The position numbers and the translations under genes were made by a program. Positions 39,691 through 47,537 of a stretch of DNA of 64,000 nucleotides are shown one piece after another. Origin of the DNA: Deltaproteobacteria bacterium (lineage in GTDB: Bacteria; Myxococcota_A; UBA796; GCA-2862545). The notes under the pieces are model-generated. The model ran no database searches, was not told the DNA's origin, and saw only the letters and a list, made by a program, of their open reading frames with translations. Position 1 is the first letter of the stretch. Every line of letters begins with the position of its first letter. The stretch spans positions 1 through 64,000 of the forward strand of contig SBGP01000111.1 in NCBI GenBank assembly GCA_006226595.1, read 5' to 3'.

Positions 39691-40224
39691 TCAGTCCCCC
39701 TGGATGAGGCGCGGCGGGGGCGCGACCTTCCGCTCGGGCACCGGGGCCTCGCTCACCTCGTCCGCTTCGATCACCAGGATCTCGTCCGCGAAGTAGTAGC
39801 CCTTCCTACCGAACAGCTCCTCGGTGCCGAACGGCACCTGCTGCGCGGTGGCGAGACCGACCTTGCCCCGCACGGTCATGAACTCGTAGCTGACCAGCCG
39901 GCGGGGCTGCCGCTCGGTACGCACGAGGAGCTTCACCGCGCGACTGTCCGTGTCGTGCGCCTCATAGAGCGGGAACAGGTACAGCGTTCGCCCTTCCTGG
40001 AAGAACTTGCCGGGCATCTCCTGCTTCACGACCACGCTGTAGTGGCTCATGCCCGTGACCTCGACGAACGGCTCCCGGGTCGGGTCGACCGCGTCGAGGG
40101 CGGTGGCCACGTAGGTCGGGTCCTCGAAGAGCGGGCGCCCGTCGCGCTGCCACACGTAGGCGAGCGGCGCTCCGACGAGCACGAGCAACACGAAGGGAAC
40201 GAGGAACGGCAGGTAGCGACGCAC
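39691..40224 (-). CDS. Unknown membrane-anchored protein
   Basis: A 177-residue protein starting at GTG 40224. Residues ~4-24 (YLPFLVPFVLLVLVGAPLAYV) are one membrane anchor, so the rest is probably periplasmic. The remainder looks like a small beta-rich domain (EPFVEVTGMSHYSVVVKQEM, TLYLFPLYEAHDTDSRAVKL, LVSYEFMTVRGKVGLATAQQ) followed by a Pro-rich end. I do not recognise a family. It is separated by 53 bp from the hydrolase-OsmC gene downstream and by 128 bp from the divergent tldD gene. That 128-bp gap shows no clear promoter consensus. Confidence 0.75.
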   Translation of the reverse strand: MRRYLPFLVPFVLLVLVGAPLAYVWQRDGRPLFEDPTYVATALDAVDPTREPFVEVTGMSHYSVVVKQEMPGKFFQEGRTLYLFPLYEAHDTDSRAVKLLVRTERQPRRLVSYEFMTVRGKVGLATAQQVPFGTEELFGRKGYYFADEILVIEADEVSEAPVPERKVAPPPRLIQGD

Positions 40225-40352
40225 AGGGCTGTGGACCTCGGTTCGGCGATTCGGTGCCCGAATAACGCGCTGGGAGGCAGGCCCGCGCTGGCCACGACCC
40301 GTGCGGGGATTACCTTCCTGCGAACCCTCCGCCCGTACTCCCCGGAGATCCC

Positions 40353-41789
40353 TTGTCTGCAGTTCCCCACCTCGACCACTTCGAGCGCTTCGGCGTCACC
40401 GAGAACGAGTGGCGTCGCGTGCTCGCCGAGGCCACCGCCCTCGGCGCCGATGATGCCGACCTCTACTTCGAGCACACGACCGCCACCGCGGTCGCGCTCT
40501 CCGATCGCATCGTGAACTCGGCACACACCTCGGTGGACGTGGGCGTCGGCGTGCGCGTCGTCGTCGGCGACCAGGTCGGGTACGCCTACACCGAGGAGCT
40601 CACGCTGCCCGCCATGCTCGAGGCCGCGCGCATTGCCCGCGAGATTGCTCGCTCGGGCCAGGCCTCGCCGCTCCAGGTCGTCGGCCTCCAGGCGCGCGCC
40701 GGCTCCGACTTCTACCCGGTGAACCGCCGCTGGGCCGAGGTCGATGTCAGCGAGCGCATCCCGCTCATCCGGGCATGGGAAGAGGCCGCCTTCGCCGCGG
40801 ACCCCCGCATCGAGAAGGTCCAGGCGAACCTGTCGGACGCCGACAAGTACGTGGTCATCGTCCGCGCCGACGGCAAGGTGGTCGCCGACTACCGCCCAAT
40901 GACCCGCGGCGGCGTGTCCTGTGTGCTCGAGGACGGCGGTCGCCGCGAGGCCGGCGGCTACGGCGTGGCCGCCCGCAACGACCTCTCCTGGTACACGCCC
41001 GAGCGCCAGGAGCGGCTGGTCCGCGAGGCGGTGAAGCGCGCCTCCGACGCACTGCTCTCAGTGCCCGCCCCCGCCGGCGAGATGCCGGTGGTCATGGCGG
41101 CCGGCTCGAGCGGCATCCTGCTCCACGAGGCCATCGGCCACGGCATGGAGGCGGACTTCAACCGCAAGGGCATCAGCATCTTCGCGGACCGCATCGACAC
41201 CCGGATCGCTCCGAACGAGGTCACCATCGTCGACGACGGCACCCTGCCCGGCGCCCGTGGCGCGGTGAACGTCGATGACGAAGGCAGCGAGACCGAGAAG
41301 ACCGTGCTCGTCGAGAACGGCACGCTGCGCACCTTCCTCCACGACCGGATCTCCGCGCGCCACTACGGCGTCAACCCGACCGGCAGCGGTCGCCGCGAGA
41401 GCTTCCGCCACCCGGTCCTGCCCCGTATGCGGTGCACCTACATGGAGAACGGCCCGCACGACCCGTCCGAGATCATCAAGAGCGTCGACAAGGGCATCTA
41501 CTGCGAGAGCTTCCAGAATGGGCAGGTGGCCATCGGCGCCGGCGACTTCGCGTTCTACGTGCGCCAGGGCTACCTCATCGAGAACGGCAAGCTCACCCAA
41601 CCGGTGAAGGACGTGAACCTCATCGGCAACGGTCCCGAGGTGCTCGCCGCGATCGAGATGGTCGGCAACGACCTCGCCATCGACGAAGGCGGCTGGACCT
41701 GCGGCAAGGACGGCCAGTCGGTGCCGGTCAGCCAGGGCATGCCCACCGTGAAGGTCGGCAAGCTCTCCGTGGGCGGAGGTGCGCGATGA
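40353..41789 (+). CDS. tldD: TldD family metalloprotease subunit
   Basis: A 478-residue zinc peptidase subunit starting at TTG 40353 with GGAG upstream. It has the zinc site HEAIGH (258-263, the HExxxH signature of TldD) and the C-terminal GWTCGKDGQSVPVSQGMPTV, whose Cys is the expected third ligand. Other family stretches are PRMRCTYMENG and GIYCESFQNGQVAIGAGDFA. TldD and TldE form a heterodimer that degrades unfolded peptides; in other bacteria it processes modified peptides such as microcin B17. The stop overlaps the pmbA start (ATGA). It is the first gene of eight that run to 47534 with overlaps or gaps of 7 bp at most, which places the peptidase in one transcript with polyamine genes. 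Confidence 0.95.
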   Translation: MSAVPHLDHFERFGVTENEWRRVLAEATALGADDADLYFEHTTATAVALSDRIVNSAHTSVDVGVGVRVVVGDQVGYAYTEELTLPAMLEAARIAREIARSGQASPLQVVGLQARAGSDFYPVNRRWAEVDVSERIPLIRAWEEAAFAADPRIEKVQANLSDADKYVVIVRADGKVVADYRPMTRGGVSCVLEDGGRREAGGYGVAARNDLSWYTPERQERLVREAVKRASDALLSVPAPAGEMPVVMAAGSSGILLHEAIGHGMEADFNRKGISIFADRIDTRIAPNEVTIVDDGTLPGARGAVNVDDEGSETEKTVLVENGTLRTFLHDRISARHYGVNPTGSGRRESFRHPVLPRMRCTYMENGPHDPSEIIKSVDKGIYCESFQNGQVAIGAGDFAFYVRQGYLIENGKLTQPVKDVNLIGNGPEVLAAIEMVGNDLAIDEGGWTCGKDGQSVPVSQGMPTVKVGKLSVGGGAR

Positions 41790-43114
41790 CCCCCGAAGCC
41801 CTCCTCGATCTCGCGACCCGCGTCGAGACCAAGGCCCGCGAGCTTGGCGCCTCGGAGGCCGGCGTCGCCGTGTCCACGGGCACGCACACCACCCTGCAGC
41901 GACGCGAGGGCAAGGTCGAGCGCGCCACCTCGGCGACCACCCGGGGCCTCGGCGTCAGCCTGCTCGTCGATGGCCGCTACTCGAGCCACAACACCTCCGA
42001 CCTGCGCCCCGAAGCCCTCGACCGCTTCCTCGAGCAGGCGGTGGCCGCCACGCGCTTCCTCGAGCCCGACCCCTACCGTGGGCAGGCCGAGGGCGAACGG
42101 TGCGGTCGCGCCGCCAGCGAGGACGAGCTCGACCTCTACGATCCGCACCTCGAGGCCATCACCGCCGAGGAGCGCGCTCAGATCGCCGAAGAGATCGAGA
42201 CCCACGTCAACGGCCTGGGCCGCGACGATGTCGCGAGTGCGTCGGTGTACGTCGCCGACGGCTCCGGGACCACGGCGCGAGTGATGAGCAACGGCTTCGC
42301 CGAGGTGACGCGGGGCGGCTGGTTCGCCCGCGGCGGAGACATCACGGCCACCGAGCCAGGCGGCAAGCGCCCCGAGGCAGCGGCCTACTACTCCGCGCGC
42401 CACGCGAGCGATCTGCCCGACAACGCCTTCATTGCCCACGAGATCGGCAAGCGCCTGCAGAGTCGCCTGGGCAGCAAGAGCATCGAGTCGGGCGCCTACC
42501 CCATGCTCCTCGCCAACCGCGCCACAGGTCGCATCCTCGGCGTGCTCGGCGGTCCGCTCTCTGGCGGAGCGCTGCACCAGAAGCGCAGCTGCCTGCTCGA
42601 CAAGCTCGGCGAGTCCATCGCGTCGAACAAGCTCACGCTGCTCGACGACCCGCTCCGTCCACGGGGCCTGTCCTCGCGCCCCTTCGACGGCGACGGCATG
42701 TTCGCGCGTCCGCGCACCATCATCGACCGCGGCGTGCTGCAGCAGTACTACATCGGCGTGTACCACGGCCGAAAGCTCGGTACCGACCCGACCACGGGTG
42801 GTCGCAGCAACTGGGTGGTGCCCGCGGGTGAGCGCAGCCCCGAAGAGATCGCGAAGGCCTTCCCGAAGGCCATCTGGGTCGACGGCTTCATGGGTGGCAA
42901 CAGCAACCCGGTCACCGGCGACTTCTCCTTCGGCATCCGCGGCATGCTGCTCGAGCACGGCGAGCCGGTTCAGAGCCTCTCCGAGATGAACGTGAGCGGC
43001 AACCTGCTCGGCATCCTCGGCAGGCTGACCGAGGTCGCCAACGATCCGTGGACCTACTCGTCGCTCGTCACGCCGACCCTGGTGTTCGACGACGTGCAGT
43101 TCTCCGGACTGTGA
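41786..43114 (+). CDS. pmbA: PmbA/TldE family peptidase partner subunit
   Basis: A 442-residue TldE-type protein with an ATG overlapping the TldD stop (ATGA). It has the family fold but lacks the HExxxH zinc site, which is normal for TldE, the subunit that shapes the peptide tunnel. Recognisable stretches are LQRREGKVERATSATTRGLG (residues ~33-55), RPFDGDGMFARPRTIIDRGV, GGNSNPVTGDFSFGIRGMLL and EMNVSGNLLGILGRLTEVAN near the C-terminus. Adjacent coupled tldD and pmbA genes are usual. What is unusual is the direct overlap of its stop with the speD start (GTGA at 43111), tying the peptidase pair to the polyamine genes. Confidence 0.94.
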   Translation: MTPEALLDLATRVETKARELGASEAGVAVSTGTHTTLQRREGKVERATSATTRGLGVSLLVDGRYSSHNTSDLRPEALDRFLEQAVAATRFLEPDPYRGQAEGERCGRAASEDELDLYDPHLEAITAEERAQIAEEIETHVNGLGRDDVASASVYVADGSGTTARVMSNGFAEVTRGGWFARGGDITATEPGGKRPEAAAYYSARHASDLPDNAFIAHEIGKRLQSRLGSKSIESGAYPMLLANRATGRILGVLGGPLSGGALHQKRSCLLDKLGESIASNKLTLLDDPLRPRGLSSRPFDGDGMFARPRTIIDRGVLQQYYIGVYHGRKLGTDPTTGGRSNWVVPAGERSPEEIAKAFPKAIWVDGFMGGNSNPVTGDFSFGIRGMLLEHGEPVQSLSEMNVSGNLLGILGRLTEVANDPWTYSSLVTPTLVFDDVQFSGL

Positions 43115-43455
43115 GCAAGCCGCTCGGCTGGCACTGGATGGCGCAGATCGCTGACGCTCCGCGCGGTGTTCTCGCCGATCCAGCCGCGCTGCGCGACGTT
43201 CTCGCCGCCGTGGTCGACGCCCTCGGCCTTCGCGCGGTGAGCGCCCCCACCGCCGTGCCCACCGCGAGCGGTGTGGCCGCGGTCGTCCTGCTCGCCGAGA
43301 GTCACCTCGCCGTACACACGCTTGCGGCCGAAGGCCGGGCGCTGGTCGACCTGTTCTCGTGCACTCCCGTCGATGCCGCCCTTGCCCGGCGGACCTTCGC
43401 GCGGCTGCTCGGGACCGACGCGATCCGCGATGAGCTGGTGGAGCGGCTTCCGTGA
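43111..43455 (+). CDS. speD: S-adenosylmethionine decarboxylase proenzyme (SpeD)
   Basis: A 114-residue pyruvoyl enzyme starting at a GTG overlapping the pmbA stop. It decarboxylates S-adenosylmethionine to give the aminopropyl donor for spermidine. The processing site is intact: LLAESHLAVHT places Glu63-Ser64 as the self-cleavage point, His69 and Cys84 (in VDLFSC) at the spacing known for the Thermotoga maritima enzyme (Ser63, His68, Cys83). Length is typical for the short bacterial class. Relatives with this motif have also been shown to act on other amino acids, so the substrate should not be taken as certain. It overlaps the next gene (GTGA), which is a degenerate copy of itself. Confidence 0.88.
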   Translation: MSKPLGWHWMAQIADAPRGVLADPAALRDVLAAVVDALGLRAVSAPTAVPTASGVAAVVLLAESHLAVHTLAAEGRALVDLFSCTPVDAALARRTFARLLGTDAIRDELVERLP

Positions 43456-43745
43456 CCCGCCTGCTCATCCGACTTCCGCGCGATCCTCGCGCTCTGGTCG
43501 ATGCGCTCGTACCGCTCGGCGAAGAGGTCGCGCACCGCTTCGAGCCCCACGGGCTGTCCCTCGTACGCATCGGCTCTCGAGGCAGCGCGGCGCTGCACAC
43601 CTGGCCCGAGCACGACCGGGCCACCCTCGACTGCTACGGTACGGCCGCAGATGGCCTGGAAGAACGGCTCACCGACCTCGGTGTGACCGTGCTTCGCCGG
43701 CTCACTCCCCTCACGGAGGACGCGTGGAACTCTTCAACGAGCTGA
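43452..43745 (+). CDS. Second SpeD-like protein, catalytically degenerate
   Basis: A 97-residue protein from a GTG overlapping the speD stop (GTGA). It follows the SpeD pattern from SLVRIGSRGSAALHTWPEHD through ATLDCYG, which corresponds to the SESH-TIHTWPE and VDVFTCG motifs of SpeD. The conserved HTWPE (His49) is kept, but the cleavage pair Glu-Ser is Arg43-Gly44 and the catalytic Cys position is Thr64. It therefore cannot form the pyruvoyl group. An inactive partner that binds and controls SpeD, like the trypanosomal prozyme, is the natural guess; other explanations are a scaffold role or decay. The C-terminus overlaps the next gene by 22 bp. Confidence 0.7.
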   Translation: MTRLLIRLPRDPRALVDALVPLGEEVAHRFEPHGLSLVRIGSRGSAALHTWPEHDRATLDCYGTAADGLEERLTDLGVTVLRRLTPLTEDAWNSSTS

Positions 43746-43945
43746 AGCCCGACGTGCTCATCGCGAGCATCGTCTACACCCTGCTCGGTCTCGCCCTGTT
43801 CGGCGGCAGCCTGTGGATCATCACCAAGGTCGCCCCCTTCTCGGTCCGCAAGGAGATCGAGGAGGACCAGAACACCGCGCTGGGGGTGATGATCGGCTGC
43901 ATGTTCCTCGGCATCGCGATCATCGTCGCTGCCGCCATCCACTAG
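43724..43945 (+). CDS. DUF350-like membrane protein (single half)
   Basis: A 73-residue protein from GTG 43724 with GGAGG four bases upstream, which lies inside the end of the previous gene. Two membrane helices (~11-34, LIASIVYTLLGLALFGGSLWII; ~50-72, ALGVMIGCMFLGIAIIVAAA) surround the conserved FSVRKEIEEDQNTALGV loop, which matches the DUF350 (YjfL) signature. Most DUF350 proteins are about 130 residues with two such halves, so this one has a single copy and may dimerise. DUF350 genes are known to sit beside polyamine synthesis, PspA-like and DUF4178 genes, as here. Its function is not known. Confidence 0.85.
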   Translation: MELFNELKPDVLIASIVYTLLGLALFGGSLWIITKVAPFSVRKEIEEDQNTALGVMIGCMFLGIAIIVAAAIH

Positions 43946-43952
43946 GACGCGT

Positions 43953-45818
43953 GTGGAGCTGAGCTGCCCGAGCTGCGGCGCGGTCACCGCGCTGCGCAAT
44001 CCCGGTATCGCCGTCGTGGTGTGCGAGTCCTGCCACACGACCCTGTACCGGGAGGCCGACGTGCTTCGTCAGGGGGCGGAGTCGATCCTCGGCGAGCCCC
44101 GCTCGGCGCTGGCCACCGGCAAGTCCGGGCGCCTCGGCGACCGGGAAGTGCACCTGGTCGGGCGACTGCGTTTCGACCATGGCCGCGGCTATTGGGACGA
44201 GTGGTTCATCGAGGACGAACGCGGTGGGTTTGGCTGGCTCGTCGAGGACGAGAAGTCCTACACGCTCGAGGCCCGGACCCCGACCGCGCCGGAGCTGTCC
44301 CCGGAGGCCCCGGTCGGCACGGTGGTGTCGCACGGCGGTGCTGAATGGGAGGTCCGCGAGACCGGCGTCGCGCGGCTGGTCGGTCTGGAAGGTCAGCTCG
44401 ACCGCAGCCTCGTCCCCGACACGATGTACCGCTACTCGGACCTCGGCGAGGTGGGCGGCGAGCGCCAGCTGCTCGTCGAGTTCGACGACGAGGACCGGCC
44501 GACGGCCTTCCTCGGACGCAGCGTGCCCACCGCCCTCGTCCAGTTCACGGGCCCGGCCCCCGCCCCCACCGAGGCGCGCGAGGCCGAGACGATTCGCTGC
44601 GCCAGTTGCGGCGCTCCCTTCGAGCTCCCGGCGACCCCCGACCCGGTGGAGACGGCCGCCTGCCCGTTCTGCGACGCCCTGCTCGAGCTCGACCATGCCC
44701 AGAGCCTCGTCGTCGGCAAGCGCCGCGACCGCGCACCGGGCTTCACCCTCGAGCTCGGCGATGCGGCCGAGCTGTTCGGCCATCGCTGGGAAGTCTGCGG
44801 GCGCATCCAGTACACCGAGGGGCGCTGGGCCAGCCACGAGTACCTGCTGTTCCACCCGACAGCCGGCTATCTCTGGCTGGAGCACGACGACGGCCACTGG
44901 CTGTTCTCGCGACGTGCACCCACCGGGCCGGCGCTACGAGCGCTGGCGGGCAACTACTGGGGCGACGAGGTCGACTGCGGCGAGAAGGTCTACAAGCTCG
45001 CCTCCCACGGCAGTGGCTACGTGGACTACGTCGACGGCGCGTTCCCCTGGCGGGTGCGGCTCCAGGACGCGCACGAGTACTGGCTTCTCGTCCGTCCCCC
45101 GTACACGTTCACGGTCGAGAAGAGCGGCACGGACGACGGCGGCGAGATCGAGCACTTCGAGGGGAGCTGGCTCGAGACCGGCGAGCTCATGGCCAAGTTC
45201 GGCAAGTCGCCCGAGTGGACCGTCGAGCGCCACCCGGCGATGCCGAACCCGTACGCCCCGTGGCTCGGTACCGCCGTGATCGCGGCACTGCTCGTCGTCA
45301 TCAACCTCGTCGCGGCCCTGGGCACCGCGGTGTCCGGGCAAGAGATCGCCTCGTTTCACGTGCTGTCCAACGAGACCGATGCCTCGAGCCCCATCTTCCG
45401 CATCGAGCCGGGCACCCGCACGCTCGGCGTGACCTTCGAAGCGCCGGTCGACAACTCCTGGGTCTACCTGGACGCCGAGCTCGTCGACGCCGAGGAGGAG
45501 GAGGTCGAGGCCGCCTTTGGCGAAGAGGTCGGCTACTACCACGGTGTCGAGGGCGGCGAGAGCTGGTCCGAGGGCTCGCGAAGCTCGCATCGCGTGTTCC
45601 GCGCCGTCGAACCGGGCGCCTACCGCCTGTTCATCTCCGCCGAGGACGACCGCCCGGTCCGCACCCACGTGACCATCCGGGTCAATGACCAGCTGGCGCG
45701 CTACAACCTCGCTCTAGTCGTGCTCTTCGCGATCGTCGCCGCGTACGTGTTCGTGCGCTACTTCGTGTTCGAGCGCGAGCGCTACGGCGAGACCTTCGAG
45801 ATCGAGTGGGACGACTGA
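43953..45818 (+). CDS. Double zinc-ribbon / DUF4178 membrane protein
   Basis: A 621-residue protein from GTG 43953. It begins with a zinc ribbon (Cys5, Cys8, Cys24, Cys27: SCPSCGA and CESC), followed by a DUF4178 domain (~55-195, VHLVGRLRFDHGRGYWDEWF and GFGWLVEDEKSYTLEAR). A second zinc ribbon (CASCGAPFEL and CPFC, ~216-240) and a second DUF4178 domain (~250-380, GRIQYTEGRWASHEYLLFHP and GYLWLEHDDGHWLFS) follow. A membrane helix (~435-458), an extracytoplasmic part and a second helix (~583-605) end the protein. This order shows internal duplication. DUF4178 proteins recur with DUF350, SpeD and aminopropyltransferase genes. The stop overlaps the small peptide gene (TGATG). Confidence 0.88.
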   Translation: MELSCPSCGAVTALRNPGIAVVVCESCHTTLYREADVLRQGAESILGEPRSALATGKSGRLGDREVHLVGRLRFDHGRGYWDEWFIEDERGGFGWLVEDEKSYTLEARTPTAPELSPEAPVGTVVSHGGAEWEVRETGVARLVGLEGQLDRSLVPDTMYRYSDLGEVGGERQLLVEFDDEDRPTAFLGRSVPTALVQFTGPAPAPTEAREAETIRCASCGAPFELPATPDPVETAACPFCDALLELDHAQSLVVGKRRDRAPGFTLELGDAAELFGHRWEVCGRIQYTEGRWASHEYLLFHPTAGYLWLEHDDGHWLFSRRAPTGPALRALAGNYWGDEVDCGEKVYKLASHGSGYVDYVDGAFPWRVRLQDAHEYWLLVRPPYTFTVEKSGTDDGGEIEHFEGSWLETGELMAKFGKSPEWTVERHPAMPNPYAPWLGTAVIAALLVVINLVAALGTAVSGQEIASFHVLSNETDASSPIFRIEPGTRTLGVTFEAPVDNSWVYLDAELVDAEEEEVEAAFGEEVGYYHGVEGGESWSEGSRSSHRVFRAVEPGAYRLFISAEDDRPVRTHVTIRVNDQLARYNLALVVLFAIVAAYVFVRYFVFERERYGETFEIEWDD

Positions 45819-45988
45819 TGACCTTGCGCACCGCCATCTTCGGCTTGCTGTTCACGGCGCTCACCGCCGGGGCCACGTGGGCCGGGACCTCGGGCTTCGG
45901 CGCCGACGGGAGCCTGCACCAGCAGCAGGGCCTGCGCCATGCGGGTGGCCGCGTGTACGTCGGTGGCGGGCTGCGCGGTGGCAAGTAG
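45818..45988 (+). CDS. Small secreted Gly-rich peptide of the polyamine operon
   Basis: A 56-residue peptide whose ATG overlaps the stop of the DUF4178 gene (TGATG). Residues 1-22 (TLRTAIFGLLFTALTAGATW then Ala) form a clear signal peptide with a plausible cleavage after Ala22. The 34-residue mature part contains 12 Gly, a run of three Gln (QQQ), two basic turns and the end VGGGLRGGK; its only Lys is the last residue. I find no known family. Its stop lies inside the next gene, overlapping it by 11 bp, so it cannot be removed from the operon structure easily. A substrate for polyamine attachment or for the TldD/TldE peptidase is my speculation. Confidence 0.7.
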   Translation: MTLRTAIFGLLFTALTAGATWAGTSGFGADGSLHQQQGLRHAGGRVYVGGGLRGGK

Positions 45989-47534
45989 CCCTCCCCGCTC
46001 CCCTGCGGGCTCGCGCGAGGCCGTGCTCCTCGCCAGCGTGTTCGCGGTGGCAGTCGCGGGCCTGATCTACGAGCTGGTCGCCGGCACCTTGTCGACCTAC
46101 CTGCTCGGCGGCTCGGTGGTCGTGTTCTCGCTGGTCATCGGCGTGTTCCTGTTCGCGATGGGCATGGGAGCATTCGCCGCTCAGTGGCTGCACTCCGAGC
46201 TCGAGCGCCGCTTCGTCGAGGCGGAGCTACTCCTCGGGGTCGTCGGTGGGTCCAGTGCCCTCGGCCTGTTCTGGGCCTTCGGGGCGCTCGGCGAGGGCTA
46301 CACGATTGCGCTGGGCCTCACCTGTCTGGTGGTCGGCGCCCTGGTTGGGGTCGAGATCCCGCTGCTCTTGCGCATCCTCGAGCGGCGGGTCGAGGTGCGG
46401 CTCGCCGTGAGCCAGGTCCTCGCGCTGGACTACGCGGGGGCCCTGGCCGGGTCCATCCTGTTCCCGCTGGTGCTCCTGCCGTGGCTCGGTGCCGTGCGCG
46501 CCGCCGCGCTCGTGGGCCTGCTCAATGTCGGGGTCGCCGGTCTGGGCATCGCGTGGCTCGGCGACCACATCCGCGGTCGCAACCGACTGGCCGTCGCGTC
46601 CGTCGTCGCGGCTCTCGGACTCTCCGGCGTCCTGCTCACCGGTGCCCGCACCACCACGTGGATCGAGGACCAGCTGTACCAGGACTCGGTCGTGCACGCC
46701 GAGAGCACCCGCTACCAGCGCATCGTCGTTACCCGCTGGCGCGAGGACCTCCGCCTGTACCTCGACGGCCACCTGCAGTTCTCGTCGGTCGATGAATACC
46801 GCTACCACGAGTCCCTGGTGCACCCCGCGATGCAGGCCGCAGGCTCAGCCAGGCGAGTGCTCATCCTCGGCGGCGGGGACGGCATGGCCGCCCGCGAAGT
46901 GCTCAAGCACCCCGAGGTCCGCCAGATCGACCTCGTCGATCTCGACCCGGTCCTCACCGAGCTGTTCCGCGAGCAGCCCGAGCTCGCCGCCCTCTCCGGC
47001 CACGCGCTCTCCGATCCGCGCGTGACCGTGCACAACGACGACGCCCTTCGCTTCCTCGAGGATGCCGAGGCTCGCTGGGACGTGGTGATCATGGACCTGC
47101 CCGACCCGAACGACTCCGGGCTCTCACGGCTGTACAGCGAGGCCGCGTTCCGGCTCGCGGGCCGCCGACTCACCGACCAGGGGGCGCTGGTCACCCAGGC
47201 AACCAGCCCGTTCTATGCACCCGAGGCCTTCTGGTGCATCGCGCGCACCGCCGAGGCCGCGCTGTCCGAGGGACCGCAGCCGCGCACCATTCGCCCGTAC
47301 CACGTGCACGTGCCGAGCTTCGGCGAGTGGGGCTTCGTGCTCGCCAGCCACGGAGAGGTGTCGCCAGAGGCCCTCGTGCCCGAGGTGCCGACCCGCTTCC
47401 TCGACGAGTCCGCCGTCCAGGCGATGGTCCGCTTTCCCGCCGACCTCGGCCCACGCGACGTCGTGATCAACCGCCTCGAGGACGCGGCCCTCGCCCGCTA
47501 CTACGCGCAAGGCTGGCGGCACTACCGCCAGTAG
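45978..47534 (+). CDS. speE: Membrane-anchored polyamine aminopropyltransferase
   Basis: A 518-residue protein, start taken as GTG 45978 (11-bp overlap with the peptide gene; a GTG at 46023 is an alternative). The N-terminal half (~15-225) has seven or so membrane helices, for example AVLLASVFAVAVAGLIYELV. The C-terminal half is a spermidine synthase fold: LYLDGHLQFSSVDEYRYHES, LVHPAM, the SAM-binding LILGGGDGMAAREVL (~296-308), VDLDPVLTELF and the catalytic-loop MDLPDPNDSG. It moves the aminopropyl group from decarboxylated SAM to a diamine, here probably at the membrane. It follows SpeD, DUF350 and DUF4178 genes. Its stop is 3 bp from the convergent gene at 47538. Confidence 0.88.
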   Translation: MASSPPRSPAGSREAVLLASVFAVAVAGLIYELVAGTLSTYLLGGSVVVFSLVIGVFLFAMGMGAFAAQWLHSELERRFVEAELLLGVVGGSSALGLFWAFGALGEGYTIALGLTCLVVGALVGVEIPLLLRILERRVEVRLAVSQVLALDYAGALAGSILFPLVLLPWLGAVRAAALVGLLNVGVAGLGIAWLGDHIRGRNRLAVASVVAALGLSGVLLTGARTTTWIEDQLYQDSVVHAESTRYQRIVVTRWREDLRLYLDGHLQFSSVDEYRYHESLVHPAMQAAGSARRVLILGGGDGMAAREVLKHPEVRQIDLVDLDPVLTELFREQPELAALSGHALSDPRVTVHNDDALRFLEDAEARWDVVIMDLPDPNDSGLSRLYSEAAFRLAGRRLTDQGALVTQATSPFYAPEAFWCIARTAEAALSEGPQPRTIRPYHVHVPSFGEWGFVLASHGEVSPEALVPEVPTRFLDESAVQAMVRFPADLGPRDVVINRLEDAALARYYAQGWRHYRQ

Positions 47535-47537
47535 GGC

